A DNA stretch of 64,000 nt from Sphingobacteriaceae bacterium (lineage in GTDB: Bacteria; Bacteroidota; Bacteroidia; UBA7662), in contig PNNG01000038.1 of assembly GCA_013824115.1 (NCBI GenBank), positions 1-64,000 on the forward strand. The letters run 5' to 3'. Each line of letters begins with the position of its first letter. Position 1 is the stretch's first letter. The position numbers and the translations under genes were made by a program. Shown here piece after piece: positions 16,249 through 23,980 of the stretch. Below the pieces are notes generated by a model. It was given only the letters and a program-made list of their open reading frames with translations, ran no database searches and had not been told where the DNA came from.

Positions 16249-17049
16249 ATGTCAAGAGTTACATACCAGGAATTGCTGGATGCAGGTGTACATTTTGGTC
16301 ACCTCAAGCGTAAGTGGCACCCTAAGATGGCCCCTTATATCTTCATGGAGAAGAATGACATCCACATCATCGACCTGAACAAAACCCAGGTTAAGTTGGA
16401 TGAGGCTGCCAACGCTATCAAACAAATCGTAAAGTCGGGCCGCAAGGTGCTCTTCGTAGCTACCAAAAAGCAGGCAAAAGAAATCATCGAAACCGAAGCC
16501 AAGCGTTTGAACATGCCGTTCGTAACCGAGCGTTGGTTGGGTGGTATGCTTACCAACTTTGCAACCGTTCGCAAGAGCATCAAAAAGATGAGCAACATCG
16601 ACAAGATGGAGCAAAACGGCACCATGCAAACCCTTTCTAAGAAAGAGCGTTTGATGATTGCCCGTGAGCGCGAAAAAATGGGTCGTGTATTGGGTGGTAT
16701 CGAAGACCTTACCCGTCTTCCAGCTGCCTTGTTTATCATCGACATCAAAAACGAACACATTGCCGTAAAAGAGGCTCAGAAATTGAACATCCCTACCATT
16801 GCGATGGTAGATACCAACTCTGACCCTACTTTGGTCGACTTCCCTATTCCTGCCAACGACGACGCCACCAAGTCGATTGCCCTCATTTCGAAGGTAATCA
16901 TGAAGGCCGTTGAAGAAGGTTTGCAGGAGCGCAAGCACGACAAGGAAGCTGAGGCCGCCGAAAGTGCTGAGCCAGCACAAGAAGTAGTTGCCGAAACAAC
17001 GGTGGTTGCGGAAGCAACCGACGCCGGGGCAGAAACCCCCGAGGCATAA
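16249..17049 (+). CDS. rpsB: 30S ribosomal protein S2
   Basis: A 266-aa small-subunit protein. Family segments: [53 protein letters not shown] and [21 protein letters not shown] (in parts). The last 40 residues are an Ala/Glu-rich acidic extension typical of Bacteroidota S2 and probably disordered. It is preceded by a strong AGGAGG and followed by a hairpin with a T-run before tsf. Confidence 0.98.
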   Translation: MSRVTYQELLDAGVHFGHLKRKWHPKMAPYIFMEKNDIHIIDLNKTQVKLDEAANAIKQIVKSGRKVLFVATKKQAKEIIETEAKRLNMPFVTERWLGGMLTNFATVRKSIKKMSNIDKMEQNGTMQTLSKKERLMIAREREKMGRVLGGIEDLTRLPAALFIIDIKNEHIAVKEAQKLNIPTIAMVDTNSDPTLVDFPIPANDDATKSIALISKVIMKAVEEGLQERKHDKEAEAAESAEPAQEVVAETTVVAEATDAGAETPEA

Positions 17050-17054
17050 TATCG

Positions 17055-17087
17055 GATGGGTTGACGCAAGTCAGCCCATCTTTTTTT
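17055..17087 (+). terminator. Intrinsic terminator or attenuator between rpsB and tsf
   Basis: An 11-bp stem (17055-17065 with 17070-17080, one G-U pair) around GCAA, then seven T (17081-17087). It sits inside the rpsB-tsf pair, 25 bases before the tsf start, so it probably lowers or separates tsf transcription. Confidence 0.85.
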
Positions 17088-17112
17088 AACGCAAAAATCA
17101 AAAACTCATAAC

Positions 17113-17946
17113 ATGAACATTACAGCAGCTGATGTAAACAAGTTGCGCCAATTGACCGGCGCCGGAATGATGGACTGCAAAAAGGCCCTCACCGAATCCA
17201 ATGGCGACTTTGAAGAAGCCGTAGTCATTCTGCGCAAAAAAGGCCAGAAAGTATCGGCCAGCCGTGCCGACCGCGACGCCAATGAAGGCGTTATCATCGC
17301 CCTTACTTCGGCCGACAAAACTTTCGGTTTGATTGCCGAGGTAACTTGCGAAACCGATTTCGTGGCTAAAAACGAAGATTTTGGTTCACTTGCTCAAGAG
17401 ATTGCCGCCATTGCCATGGACAAAAAAATCACCGATAAAGAGGCCCTGTTGCAAGAGCACATCGGTGGTATTACCATCGCTGAAAAATTGATTGAGTACA
17501 CTGGCAAAATCGGCGAAAAAATCTCTTTGCAGAGCCTTGCTACCATCAATGGCGAAGGTGTGGTATCGTACGTACACAGCAACAACAAGCTCGGCGTATT
17601 GGTAGCACTTAACCAAGGTGTAAACACCGAGGTAGAAGCCGCCGGTAAAGACGTAGCCATGCAAATTGCTGCCATGAATCCTGTTGCCGTTGACAAAGGC
17701 GATGTAGATCCTTCGGTAGTTGAGCGTGAAATCGAAATTGGCAAAGACCAAGCCCGTCAAGAAGGCAAGCCAGAAGCCATCGTAGAAAAAATTGCTTTGG
17801 GCAAACTCAACAAATTCTACCAAGACAATACCTTGTTGAACCAGGCTTTCGTAAAAGACAACAGCGTGAACATTGCGCAGATGTTAGACAAAGTAAGCAA
17901 AGGTTTGACAGTGAAGGCCTTCCATCGCGTTGCGATTGGTGCCTAA
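17113..17946 (+). CDS. tsf: Translation elongation factor Ts
   Basis: A 277-aa guanine-nucleotide exchange factor for EF-Tu. The N-terminal UBA-like domain has [19 protein letters not shown]; the core has [12 protein letters not shown], and the C-terminal module ends with a [16 protein letters not shown] segment. Usual gene order after rpsB. A terminator-like hairpin lies before it and a strong terminator after it. Confidence 0.98.
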   Translation: MNITAADVNKLRQLTGAGMMDCKKALTESNGDFEEAVVILRKKGQKVSASRADRDANEGVIIALTSADKTFGLIAEVTCETDFVAKNEDFGSLAQEIAAIAMDKKITDKEALLQEHIGGITIAEKLIEYTGKIGEKISLQSLATINGEGVVSYVHSNNKLGVLVALNQGVNTEVEAAGKDVAMQIAAMNPVAVDKGDVDPSVVEREIEIGKDQARQEGKPEAIVEKIALGKLNKFYQDNTLLNQAFVKDNSVNIAQMLDKVSKGLTVKAFHRVAIGA

Positions 17947-17965
17947 ATCCTGTCTTATTCATCAC

Positions 17966-17991
17966 AAAGCCACCTTCGGGTGGCTTTTTTT
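17966..17991 (+). terminator. Intrinsic terminator after tsf
   Basis: Stem AAAGCCACC with GGTGGCTTT around a TTCG tetraloop, running into a T-run to 17991. Confidence 0.92.
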
Positions 17992-18043
17992 ATACCCTTC
18001 GAAGCCGTTGTAAATTTTGCAGGCGGTCAAGGTTAAAATTATT

Positions 18044-18051
18044 TAACTTCG
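18044..18051 (+). promoter_or_regulatory. -7-like box for pyrH
   Basis: TAACTTCG (one mismatch to TAnnTTTG) ends 8 bases before the ATG; a TTTG lies at 18016-18019, a slightly long 24-base spacer. The same TAACTTCG occurs at 26819-26826 before the T9SS hydrolase-like gene. Confidence 0.45.
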
Positions 18052-18059
18052 CATCCGGC

Positions 18060-18764
18060 ATGAAATACAAGAGAATACTGCTCAAACTCAGTGGTGAATC
18101 GCTGATGGGCGACAAACAGTTTGGCATCGACCAGACCATACTCGACCAATATGGCAAAGAAATCAAACAAGTGGTTGACCTTGGCATTCAGGTAGCCATT
18201 GTAGTGGGGGGTGGCAACATCTTCCGCGGGGTGCAAGCCGAATCGGGAGGCATGGAACGTGCCCAAGGCGATTATATGGGCATGTTGGCCACCATGATCA
18301 ACAGCATGGCGCTGCAAGCCACACTCGAAAAAATGGGCATCAACACCCGTTTGCAAAGCGCCATCAAAATGGAGCAAATTGCCGAGCCATTCATTCGCCG
18401 CCGGGCGATCCGTCACTTGGAAAAGGGCCGTGTGGTTATTTTTGGTGCAGGCACAGGCAACCCCTACTTCACCACCGACACGGCTGCTTCTTTGCGTGCC
18501 ATCGAAATCAATGCCGATGTAATATTGAAAGGCACACGGGTAGATGGCATTTACACCGCCGATCCTGAAAAGGACAAAACAGCCACCCGTTACGAAACCA
18601 TCAGCTTTGGTGAGGCCATGAGCAAGAACCTGAAAGTGATGGACATGACTGCCTTTGCCTTGTGCCAAGAGAACCAGTTGCCCATCATTGTGTTCGATAT
18701 GAACAAGTCGGGTAACCTGGGCCAAATCGTGGAAGGTAAAACCGTTGGAACCTTAGTATCTTAA
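18060..18764 (+). CDS. pyrH: UMP kinase
   Basis: A 234-aa cytoplasmic kinase that phosphorylates UMP to UDP in pyrimidine synthesis. Motifs: [26 protein letters not shown], the [20 protein letters not shown] segment (in parts) and the C-terminal [16 protein letters not shown]. It is followed after 17 bases by frr, a conserved order. Confidence 0.98.
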   Translation: MKYKRILLKLSGESLMGDKQFGIDQTILDQYGKEIKQVVDLGIQVAIVVGGGNIFRGVQAESGGMERAQGDYMGMLATMINSMALQATLEKMGINTRLQSAIKMEQIAEPFIRRRAIRHLEKGRVVIFGAGTGNPYFTTDTAASLRAIEINADVILKGTRVDGIYTADPEKDKTATRYETISFGEAMSKNLKVMDMTAFALCQENQLPIIVFDMNKSGNLGQIVEGKTVGTLVS

Positions 18765-18781
18765 TACGCAAAGCTTTAATT

Positions 18782-19345
18782 ATGAACGAAGAAGTTCAGT
18801 TTTATATCGAAGAAGCGCAGGAAGGCATGGATAAGGCCATTGGCCACCTGCAGTCGGAATTGGGTAAAATCCGTGCCGGCAAGGCCAGTACCGCCATGCT
18901 CGACGGCGTGCGTGTAGACTATTATGGTGCTCCTACCCCATTGAATCAGTTGGCTAGCGTAAATACGAGCGATGCCCGTACCTTGGTCATCACCCCATGG
19001 GAGAAAAGCGCACTTTCGGCCATCGAACGCGCCATAATCAATGCCAATTTGGGGCTTAATCCAAGCAACGATGGCACCCTCATCCGCATCAACGTACCAC
19101 CGTTGACCGAGGAGCGTCGCCGCGAATTGGTAAAGCGTACCAAGGCAGAAGGCGAAAATGCCAAAGTAGCGGTGCGCAACATCCGCCGCGATGCCAACGA
19201 AGCCATCAAGAAGCTTCAAAAAGACGGCGTGCCCGAAGACATGGTGAAAGATGGCGAAGGCAAGGTGCAGCAAATCACCGATAAGATGATTGCCAAGGTA
19301 GACGAACTGCTGGTGGTGAAAGAAAAGGAAATCATGACCGTTTAG
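18782..19345 (+). CDS. frr: Ribosome recycling factor
   Basis: A 187-aa factor that splits post-termination ribosomes with EF-G. Recognised by GKIRAGKASTAMLDGVRVDYYG, LNQLASV, VITPWEK, and INVPPLTEERRRELVKR (quoted in parts), all normal. Length matches the family (about 185). It ends the rplM-frr core cluster, followed by a terminator. Confidence 0.98.
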   Translation: MNEEVQFYIEEAQEGMDKAIGHLQSELGKIRAGKASTAMLDGVRVDYYGAPTPLNQLASVNTSDARTLVITPWEKSALSAIERAIINANLGLNPSNDGTLIRINVPPLTEERRRELVKRTKAEGENAKVAVRNIRRDANEAIKKLQKDGVPEDMVKDGEGKVQQITDKMIAKVDELLVVKEKEIMTV

Positions 19346-19362
19346 GGTCGACATAAATGGAG

Positions 19363-19387
19363 AAGGAGCTTGTGGGCTCCTTTTTTT
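19363..19387 (+). terminator. Intrinsic terminator after frr
   Basis: Stem AAGGAGC with GCTCCTT around a short loop, then a run of T to 19387. It overlaps the 3' end of the convergent ORF6N gene. Confidence 0.85.
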
Positions 19388-19889
19388 ATGCCCTGTAGCC
19401 AATGGGCTTGCGTTCGGGCATCTCTGGCCGCATGAGTTGGCGAATGGCTTCAAATACCGTGGCGAATTGCTGGTCGTAATGGTTTTCGAGTTGTTCTATT
19501 TTTAGCCATAAATCGGCCTGACCAGCCAGCAATTGCCGCATTTGCACAAATACCCGCATGATGGCAATGTTTACCTCAATGGCCCTTTCGTTTGAAATGA
19601 CGCTCGACAGCATGGCCACCCCCTGCTCGGTAAAGGCAAAAGGCGCATAACGGATGCCTCCCCAACTTGAGGTGCCAAAATGGCACCTCAAGTTTTCCCA
19701 CTCTTCGGGGGTGAGCTCAAACATAAAATCGGCCGGGAAACGGGCTAAATTCCGCTTTACCTGGCGTTTGAGCATCTTGGTTTCTATGCCGTACAGGTTG
19801 GCAATGTCGAAATCGAGCAATACCTTTTGCCCGCGCAACCAACAAATGCGGCTGCTTATTTCCAATTCACTGAGCGAGAGCATTTCCAT
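19386..19889 (-). CDS. ORF6N domain DNA-binding protein
   Basis: A 167-aa protein. The ORF6N domain fills residues about 15-100: LLDFDIANLYGIETKMLKRQ, RFPADFMFELTPEEW, and FGTSSWGGIRYAPFAFTEQG followed by VAMLSSVI and NIAIMRVFVQMR. A coiled-coil-like tail (LWLKIEQLENHYDQQF) follows. ORF6N proteins come from phages and mobile DNA but are common as chromosomal orphans; here no other phage genes are near. The ATG at 19889 is supported by a TAAATTG box 4 bases upstream; an in-frame start at 20000 would overlap the lycopene cyclase gene. Confidence 0.88.
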   Translation of the reverse strand: MEMLSLSELEISSRICWLRGQKVLLDFDIANLYGIETKMLKRQVKRNLARFPADFMFELTPEEWENLRCHFGTSSWGGIRYAPFAFTEQGVAMLSSVISNERAIEVNIAIMRVFVQMRQLLAGQADLWLKIEQLENHYDQQFATVFEAIRQLMRPEMPERKPIGYRA

Positions 19890-19893
19890 GCGG

Positions 19894-19900
19894 CAATTTA
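19894..19900 (-). promoter_or_regulatory. -7-like box for ORF6N gene
   Basis: Minus-strand TAAATTG, four bases before the ATG at 19889. Confidence 0.4.
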
Positions 19901-19968
19901 GCCACAAGGCAGCATTCGGTTGTTTCGTGTTTTGCGCAATAATTATCTCGAATTGCGCAAATTTGAGA

Positions 19969-21117
19969 TCACAACAACTCTTTGAAAAAGGCTTTGGCAA
20001 ATTTGCGGCGGGGAACCGAATTCATGATGGCCAGCTCCTGCAAAAAGTGGCTTTGATCATCCAGAAAATCGAACATACGGGCGGCAGGATTTTTCAAGAA
20101 CAAGGTCTCAAACAAATCGGCGCCGCGCATTTGCTGATGTACCAGCACATGCAAAAGCGTATTGTCGTACAGCGAAAAACGCCGCTGCCAGGCCGAGCGA
20201 GGTACTATGGGGCTTTGACCATCCATCAGCCGTTCTACAATGGCATCGCTGTGGCGTTGAATATTCATAAAAGTATAGCCCGTAGAAGCTTTGGTTTGTC
20301 CACCAGCCGTACCTATAAACACCACCCTTCCCTCGTTTACCGGAAATTTGTAACTGCTCATGGGGATGCGACCTTGCTCTACGTGCAAAATGTCGAAATC
20401 GGTGAGCTTGTAAAACATACGCAGGTATTCGCGGGTAGCTTGCTCATACACTTCTTTCTCCCAAACTTCGGGTGAAAAAACAGTGTATTCCACCAAGGCT
20501 TCAAAGCGACTCAAAGGCAAAACATACACAAAACAACTGCCATCGGTTTGGGGCACCCTGAAGTCCATGAAAACGGGCTGATTGGGATCGAAAAGCGGCT
20601 CTTCGCTTCGAATGTGCCAGCCCAAAAAGTGCTGCCACAAGAAGAGTCGCTTTTTGGCATCGTGTATTTCCTCGTTTCCCAAAAGGCTTGAAAATACCCA
20701 AGGAGCCGTAAAACTGCCTTCGGAGGTATTTACTTCGGCATCTTCACCGCTCAGCCCTATGTCGTAAATCTCTGCCTTTTTTACTACCACATTGGCCGAT
20801 GCTTGCAGCTTGTCGAGGGCATAATCGTAAAAATCCAATCCCCGCAGCATTTTATAGCGATAAGGCGCCATGCGCAAATCGAGGGAGCTGTTGGGCCCAT
20901 GGAATTTTACGTTTTCCCACGAACGGTAAACGGCTTCGTCGTACATACCCGTTCCTTTTTCCCAGAAGCACCAGGTACGGTCGTTTTCACGTTTGGCCGA
21001 TCTGTCGAGCAGCAGCACTTGCTTGTTGGCAAAAGGCTTGCTGGCCAGGCGCAAGGCCAAACTTAATCCGGCAGCTCCAGCACCGGCAATGATGTAATCG
21101 TAGTGGTTGTCGCTCAC
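19969..21117 (-). CDS. crtY: Lycopene beta-cyclase (CrtY family)
   Basis: A 382-aa flavoprotein that cyclises the ends of lycopene to give beta-carotene. The N-terminal dinucleotide fold (YDYIIAGAGAAGLSLALRL), DRTWCFWE, FMDFRVPQTDGSCFVYVLPL (in parts) and FIGTAGGQTKASTGYTF are lycopene-cyclase signatures. The start codon overlaps the stop of the small membrane protein gene by 4 bases. No other carotenoid genes (crtB, crtI, crtZ) are in the window. Pigment from beta-carotene is expected in the organism. Confidence 0.93.
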   Translation of the reverse strand: MSDNHYDYIIAGAGAAGLSLALRLASKPFANKQVLLLDRSAKRENDRTWCFWEKGTGMYDEAVYRSWENVKFHGPNSSLDLRMAPYRYKMLRGLDFYDYALDKLQASANVVVKKAEIYDIGLSGEDAEVNTSEGSFTAPWVFSSLLGNEEIHDAKKRLFLWQHFLGWHIRSEEPLFDPNQPVFMDFRVPQTDGSCFVYVLPLSRFEALVEYTVFSPEVWEKEVYEQATREYLRMFYKLTDFDILHVEQGRIPMSSYKFPVNEGRVVFIGTAGGQTKASTGYTFMNIQRHSDAIVERLMDGQSPIVPRSAWQRRFSLYDNTLLHVLVHQQMRGADLFETLFLKNPAARMFDFLDDQSHFLQELAIMNSVPRRKFAKAFFKELL

Positions 21118-21482
21118 CGTTTTTTGGTCAGGTATTTTCGGAACAAGGTTTTGGTTACGATTTCGTAAGTGGTAGTGGTGGTAAGCACCATCGTAAGGGT
21201 ACTAAATATCACCACTGCCGCAATAAAACCGGGGCCGCCCGTTCCGGCGATGCTGCCCACCATATCTAACACTGCCGAAGTTGGTTTGTTCAACAGCAGA
21301 CAAACGGCCAAAGCTGCCACCTCCAACAAAGCATACTTCCACCATTTGGCCTGGCGAATAGGTAATAAGCCCACAATGATAGAACCGCCGACAAAAAAGG
21401 CAAATTGGTGCAGATTCATTTGCACATGCACGAGCAAAAACAAGCTCACAACGTATAAAAAGAGTTCGGGTTTGATGCGCAT
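21114..21482 (-). CDS. Small polytopic membrane protein of unknown function
   Basis: A 122-aa protein with about four hydrophobic segments (residues 8-24, 28-42, 48-64 and 80-105). It has no family I can name. The C-terminus is basic (LFRKYLTKKR). It lies between the penicillin acylase gene (3 bases upstream) and crtY (4-base overlap), so it is translationally coupled to carotenoid cyclisation. A role in holding the cyclase at the membrane is possible but inferred. Confidence 0.8.
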   Translation of the reverse strand: MRIKPELFLYVVSLFLLVHVQMNLHQFAFFVGGSIIVGLLPIRQAKWWKYALLEVAALAVCLLLNKPTSAVLDMVGSIAGTGGPGFIAAVVIFSTLTMVLTTTTTYEIVTKTLFRKYLTKKR

Positions 21483-21485
21483 GGC

Positions 21486-23834
21486 TTAGCGGTTAAAACG
21501 AACGGTGGTACGGTACAAATCGGGACGGAAAGTGCGCTCCAAGCGAGCAGCATGGTAAGTGCCTCCCAACCAATGCAATACTTGGTCGCTGTAATTGGCA
21601 CTGTTGAATCGACCGCTTTGGCCGCCTGTGAGCATCAACAAAGCATTGGGGCCTTGTGGCGTAAGTTCAATGATGGTGCGCATGCTGGCCGCATGGGTGC
21701 TGGGTAATTTACTGGCAACGTTCACAGTGCGGTTACTTCCATTGCTGGCAAAAAGCGGCATGGCCAATTGCGGCAGGCGCAAAAGGTGCTGGATGTTGGT
21801 TTGGTGGAATTTGCCATACACCCACTCTTGCTTGTTGGCGCCAAAACGCGCGTTGAGTTGAAGCAGGCTGCTGTCCCAGGCTTCTTGAGCCAAAGCACGA
21901 CTGCTTACCCAGCCCATCTTCAAGGGCAACGAATCGTCTACAGATATACTGTTGAAAATATGCTGCTCCGATGGAGGCAAACGCAGCTCGCCGCCCAAAT
22001 GGCGCACCACAGCATTCACCAGATTGATCTTAAAGTTGTAGAAAAGCGTTGGTGCCACCAATGCGGTATCCATTTGGCCTTCCCAACCACTGAAGAAGCT
22101 GGTATCGGCGCCGGCTACTGCCAAAAGGCGTTTGTTTAACAAGCGCCATTCTACATCTACCACATCCATGTGCAAGGCACGCAGCTCGGCAACACCTATG
22201 CTGTCGCGGGCCTCGAGCAATTCGGTAATGCGCCTACCACGGGCTGCTGGTTCGTAGCGGGTGCTGATGTGGGCCGAAAGGGGATGATCGATGTGTTCCT
22301 GATTCGCACTGTACACGTATTCACGCGGGGTGTTAAAGTGGTTCAGGTAGTTTTGCATGGGCACGTAGCCAATGCGCTGTTCTTTTTTCACGCCTTCGCG
22401 TATGCCTTTTTCGGGCGATGGGTGCAAGCAGGCCAAACCCGAAGTCATCAGCCCAATGTTGCCACGGTGATCGGCTAAAATCAGGTTTTGCGGCGGCTGC
22501 ATGAAGTGCTGCAGGGCAGCCTTGGCATCGTCGATGTGGTTGGCGCGCTCCAAGCCATCAAAAGCAAGGGCTTCGTTGGTGGGCTGCATGGCAATCCAGT
22601 TTACGGCGAGGTAGCGGCCTGCGGCGGTGTCAACCGGACCGAAATACGAGCGGTAGTAGGTCTTTACTACATCGGGCTTGCCTTTTACGGCAATGCGCAC
22701 TTCAAAAGGCTCGAGCTTTTCCCAACGGCCGTCGAGTTTGTATTCGGTAGCCCCTTTATTCACTTCGAGCTGATAGAAATCCACCAAATCCCAGGTAGCA
22801 TTGGTCATGCCCCAGGCAATGCTGTCGTTAAAACCGGTGATTACAAAGGGAGAGCCGGCAATGCTAAAGCCGCGGGTGATGCGGCCGTTTACCGACTTAT
22901 GTACCTCATACCAAGTGGATGGAAAAGCCAATTGCAAATGGGTATCGTTGCTGAGGAACGGATTGCCGGTAGCCGATTTTTTGCCCTGCACCGCCCAATT
23001 ATTGGAGCCAAGGCTGAGTTCATCGTTGTTTTTGATGTAAGCCTGCGGATAAGTATGGCCAAGCCCGCCCACGAGCACCTCTTCCACATCGGGCAGTAGG
23101 GCTTGCATCAGGCTATCGGACATGCTGAAATCGGGATAAATGGCATGTGGGGCACGGCTGTAATGTGGGTACCAGAAATTGTAGAGCGGTAGGCCCAATT
23201 GACTGCGAATTTCGGTGGCTTTGAGGTCGTCTTCCGAATAGGTGAGCACATGGGTCATGTACTTGAGCAGGTAAAAGATGTTTTCGGCTTTCCATTCCAT
23301 GGGGTCGATGCCCAAAAGGTGGTATTCGAGGGGAAGAGACCCATAGGGCATGAGGCGGCGATAGTCGTTCACCCCGGCGGCATAGGCTTCGAGGCGCTTG
23401 GCCAAATCGGGCAGGCTGTCGGCCATGGCTTCGTACCAACCCGGCACCAGGCGCTCAAACTCAAATTTCCGCCAAAATAAATCGCTGTTCACGGCTGCTT
23501 GGCCCGCTACTTCGCTTACGCGGCCTGTGACCACACGAACAAGCATCTCCATTTGGAAAAGGCGATCGCGGGCATGCGTATAGCCTGTAGCATAATCGGC
23601 AGCCAGTTGCTGTTCACTGAAAATGTGCGGCACTCCCAAACTATCGTAACCCACTTCGGCCGTTCCAAAGGGCGTTTGCCGCATTTCGAGGCTGTTTTCG
23701 AAACGGTTATCGATTTGTAGTGGCGAGGTGGCATAGGTGAAAAAACGCGACAACAAGGGCAAATCGCCCCAGCGTTGCTGCACAGCCCACAGCCAACCCA
23801 CGGTAACCAACAGGAGTAGGATTTTCTTAATCAT
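21486..23834 (-). CDS. Penicillin acylase family protein (Ntn hydrolase)
   Basis: A 782-aa secreted or membrane-anchored N-terminal nucleophile amidase. After an N-terminal hydrophobic segment (residues 5-20), the alpha region carries VPHIFSEQQLAADYATGYTHARDRLFQME (in parts). Auto-cleavage is expected before Ser277 in LGSNNWAV, where the new N-terminal Ser acts as nucleophile. GNPFLSNDTHLQLAFPS and the NLILADHRGNIG segment are typical of the beta chain. Members cleave acyl amides such as beta-lactams or acyl-homoserine lactones. It heads the operon with the small membrane protein and crtY; the ATG at 23834 gives the signal segment. Confidence 0.93.
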   Translation of the reverse strand: MIKKILLLLVTVGWLWAVQQRWGDLPLLSRFFTYATSPLQIDNRFENSLEMRQTPFGTAEVGYDSLGVPHIFSEQQLAADYATGYTHARDRLFQMEMLVRVVTGRVSEVAGQAAVNSDLFWRKFEFERLVPGWYEAMADSLPDLAKRLEAYAAGVNDYRRLMPYGSLPLEYHLLGIDPMEWKAENIFYLLKYMTHVLTYSEDDLKATEIRSQLGLPLYNFWYPHYSRAPHAIYPDFSMSDSLMQALLPDVEEVLVGGLGHTYPQAYIKNNDELSLGSNNWAVQGKKSATGNPFLSNDTHLQLAFPSTWYEVHKSVNGRITRGFSIAGSPFVITGFNDSIAWGMTNATWDLVDFYQLEVNKGATEYKLDGRWEKLEPFEVRIAVKGKPDVVKTYYRSYFGPVDTAAGRYLAVNWIAMQPTNEALAFDGLERANHIDDAKAALQHFMQPPQNLILADHRGNIGLMTSGLACLHPSPEKGIREGVKKEQRIGYVPMQNYLNHFNTPREYVYSANQEHIDHPLSAHISTRYEPAARGRRITELLEARDSIGVAELRALHMDVVDVEWRLLNKRLLAVAGADTSFFSGWEGQMDTALVAPTLFYNFKINLVNAVVRHLGGELRLPPSEQHIFNSISVDDSLPLKMGWVSSRALAQEAWDSSLLQLNARFGANKQEWVYGKFHQTNIQHLLRLPQLAMPLFASNGSNRTVNVASKLPSTHAASMRTIIELTPQGPNALLMLTGGQSGRFNSANYSDQVLHWLGGTYHAARLERTFRPDLYRTTVRFNR

Positions 23835-23980
23835 AGAAAGAGATTCTGTACGAATTAAGGCATTATTTGCGACAAGCGGAAGCGCCCTTACTTTCAATTT
23901 TTTGCGATTTCCTTAAAATATAGCCCCATTCGGCGCTTCAATGCACTTCATTGCTTATTATTGACCTTCCTTTAACCCGT

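Noticed and set aside
16252-16980. 242-codon open frame on the minus strand
   Set aside because: Exactly antisense to rpsB, a certain gene with a strong ribosome-binding site.
19386-19889. Prophage remnant based on the ORF6N gene
   Set aside because: Flanking genes are core or metabolic, and no integrase, capsid or att-like repeats are visible.
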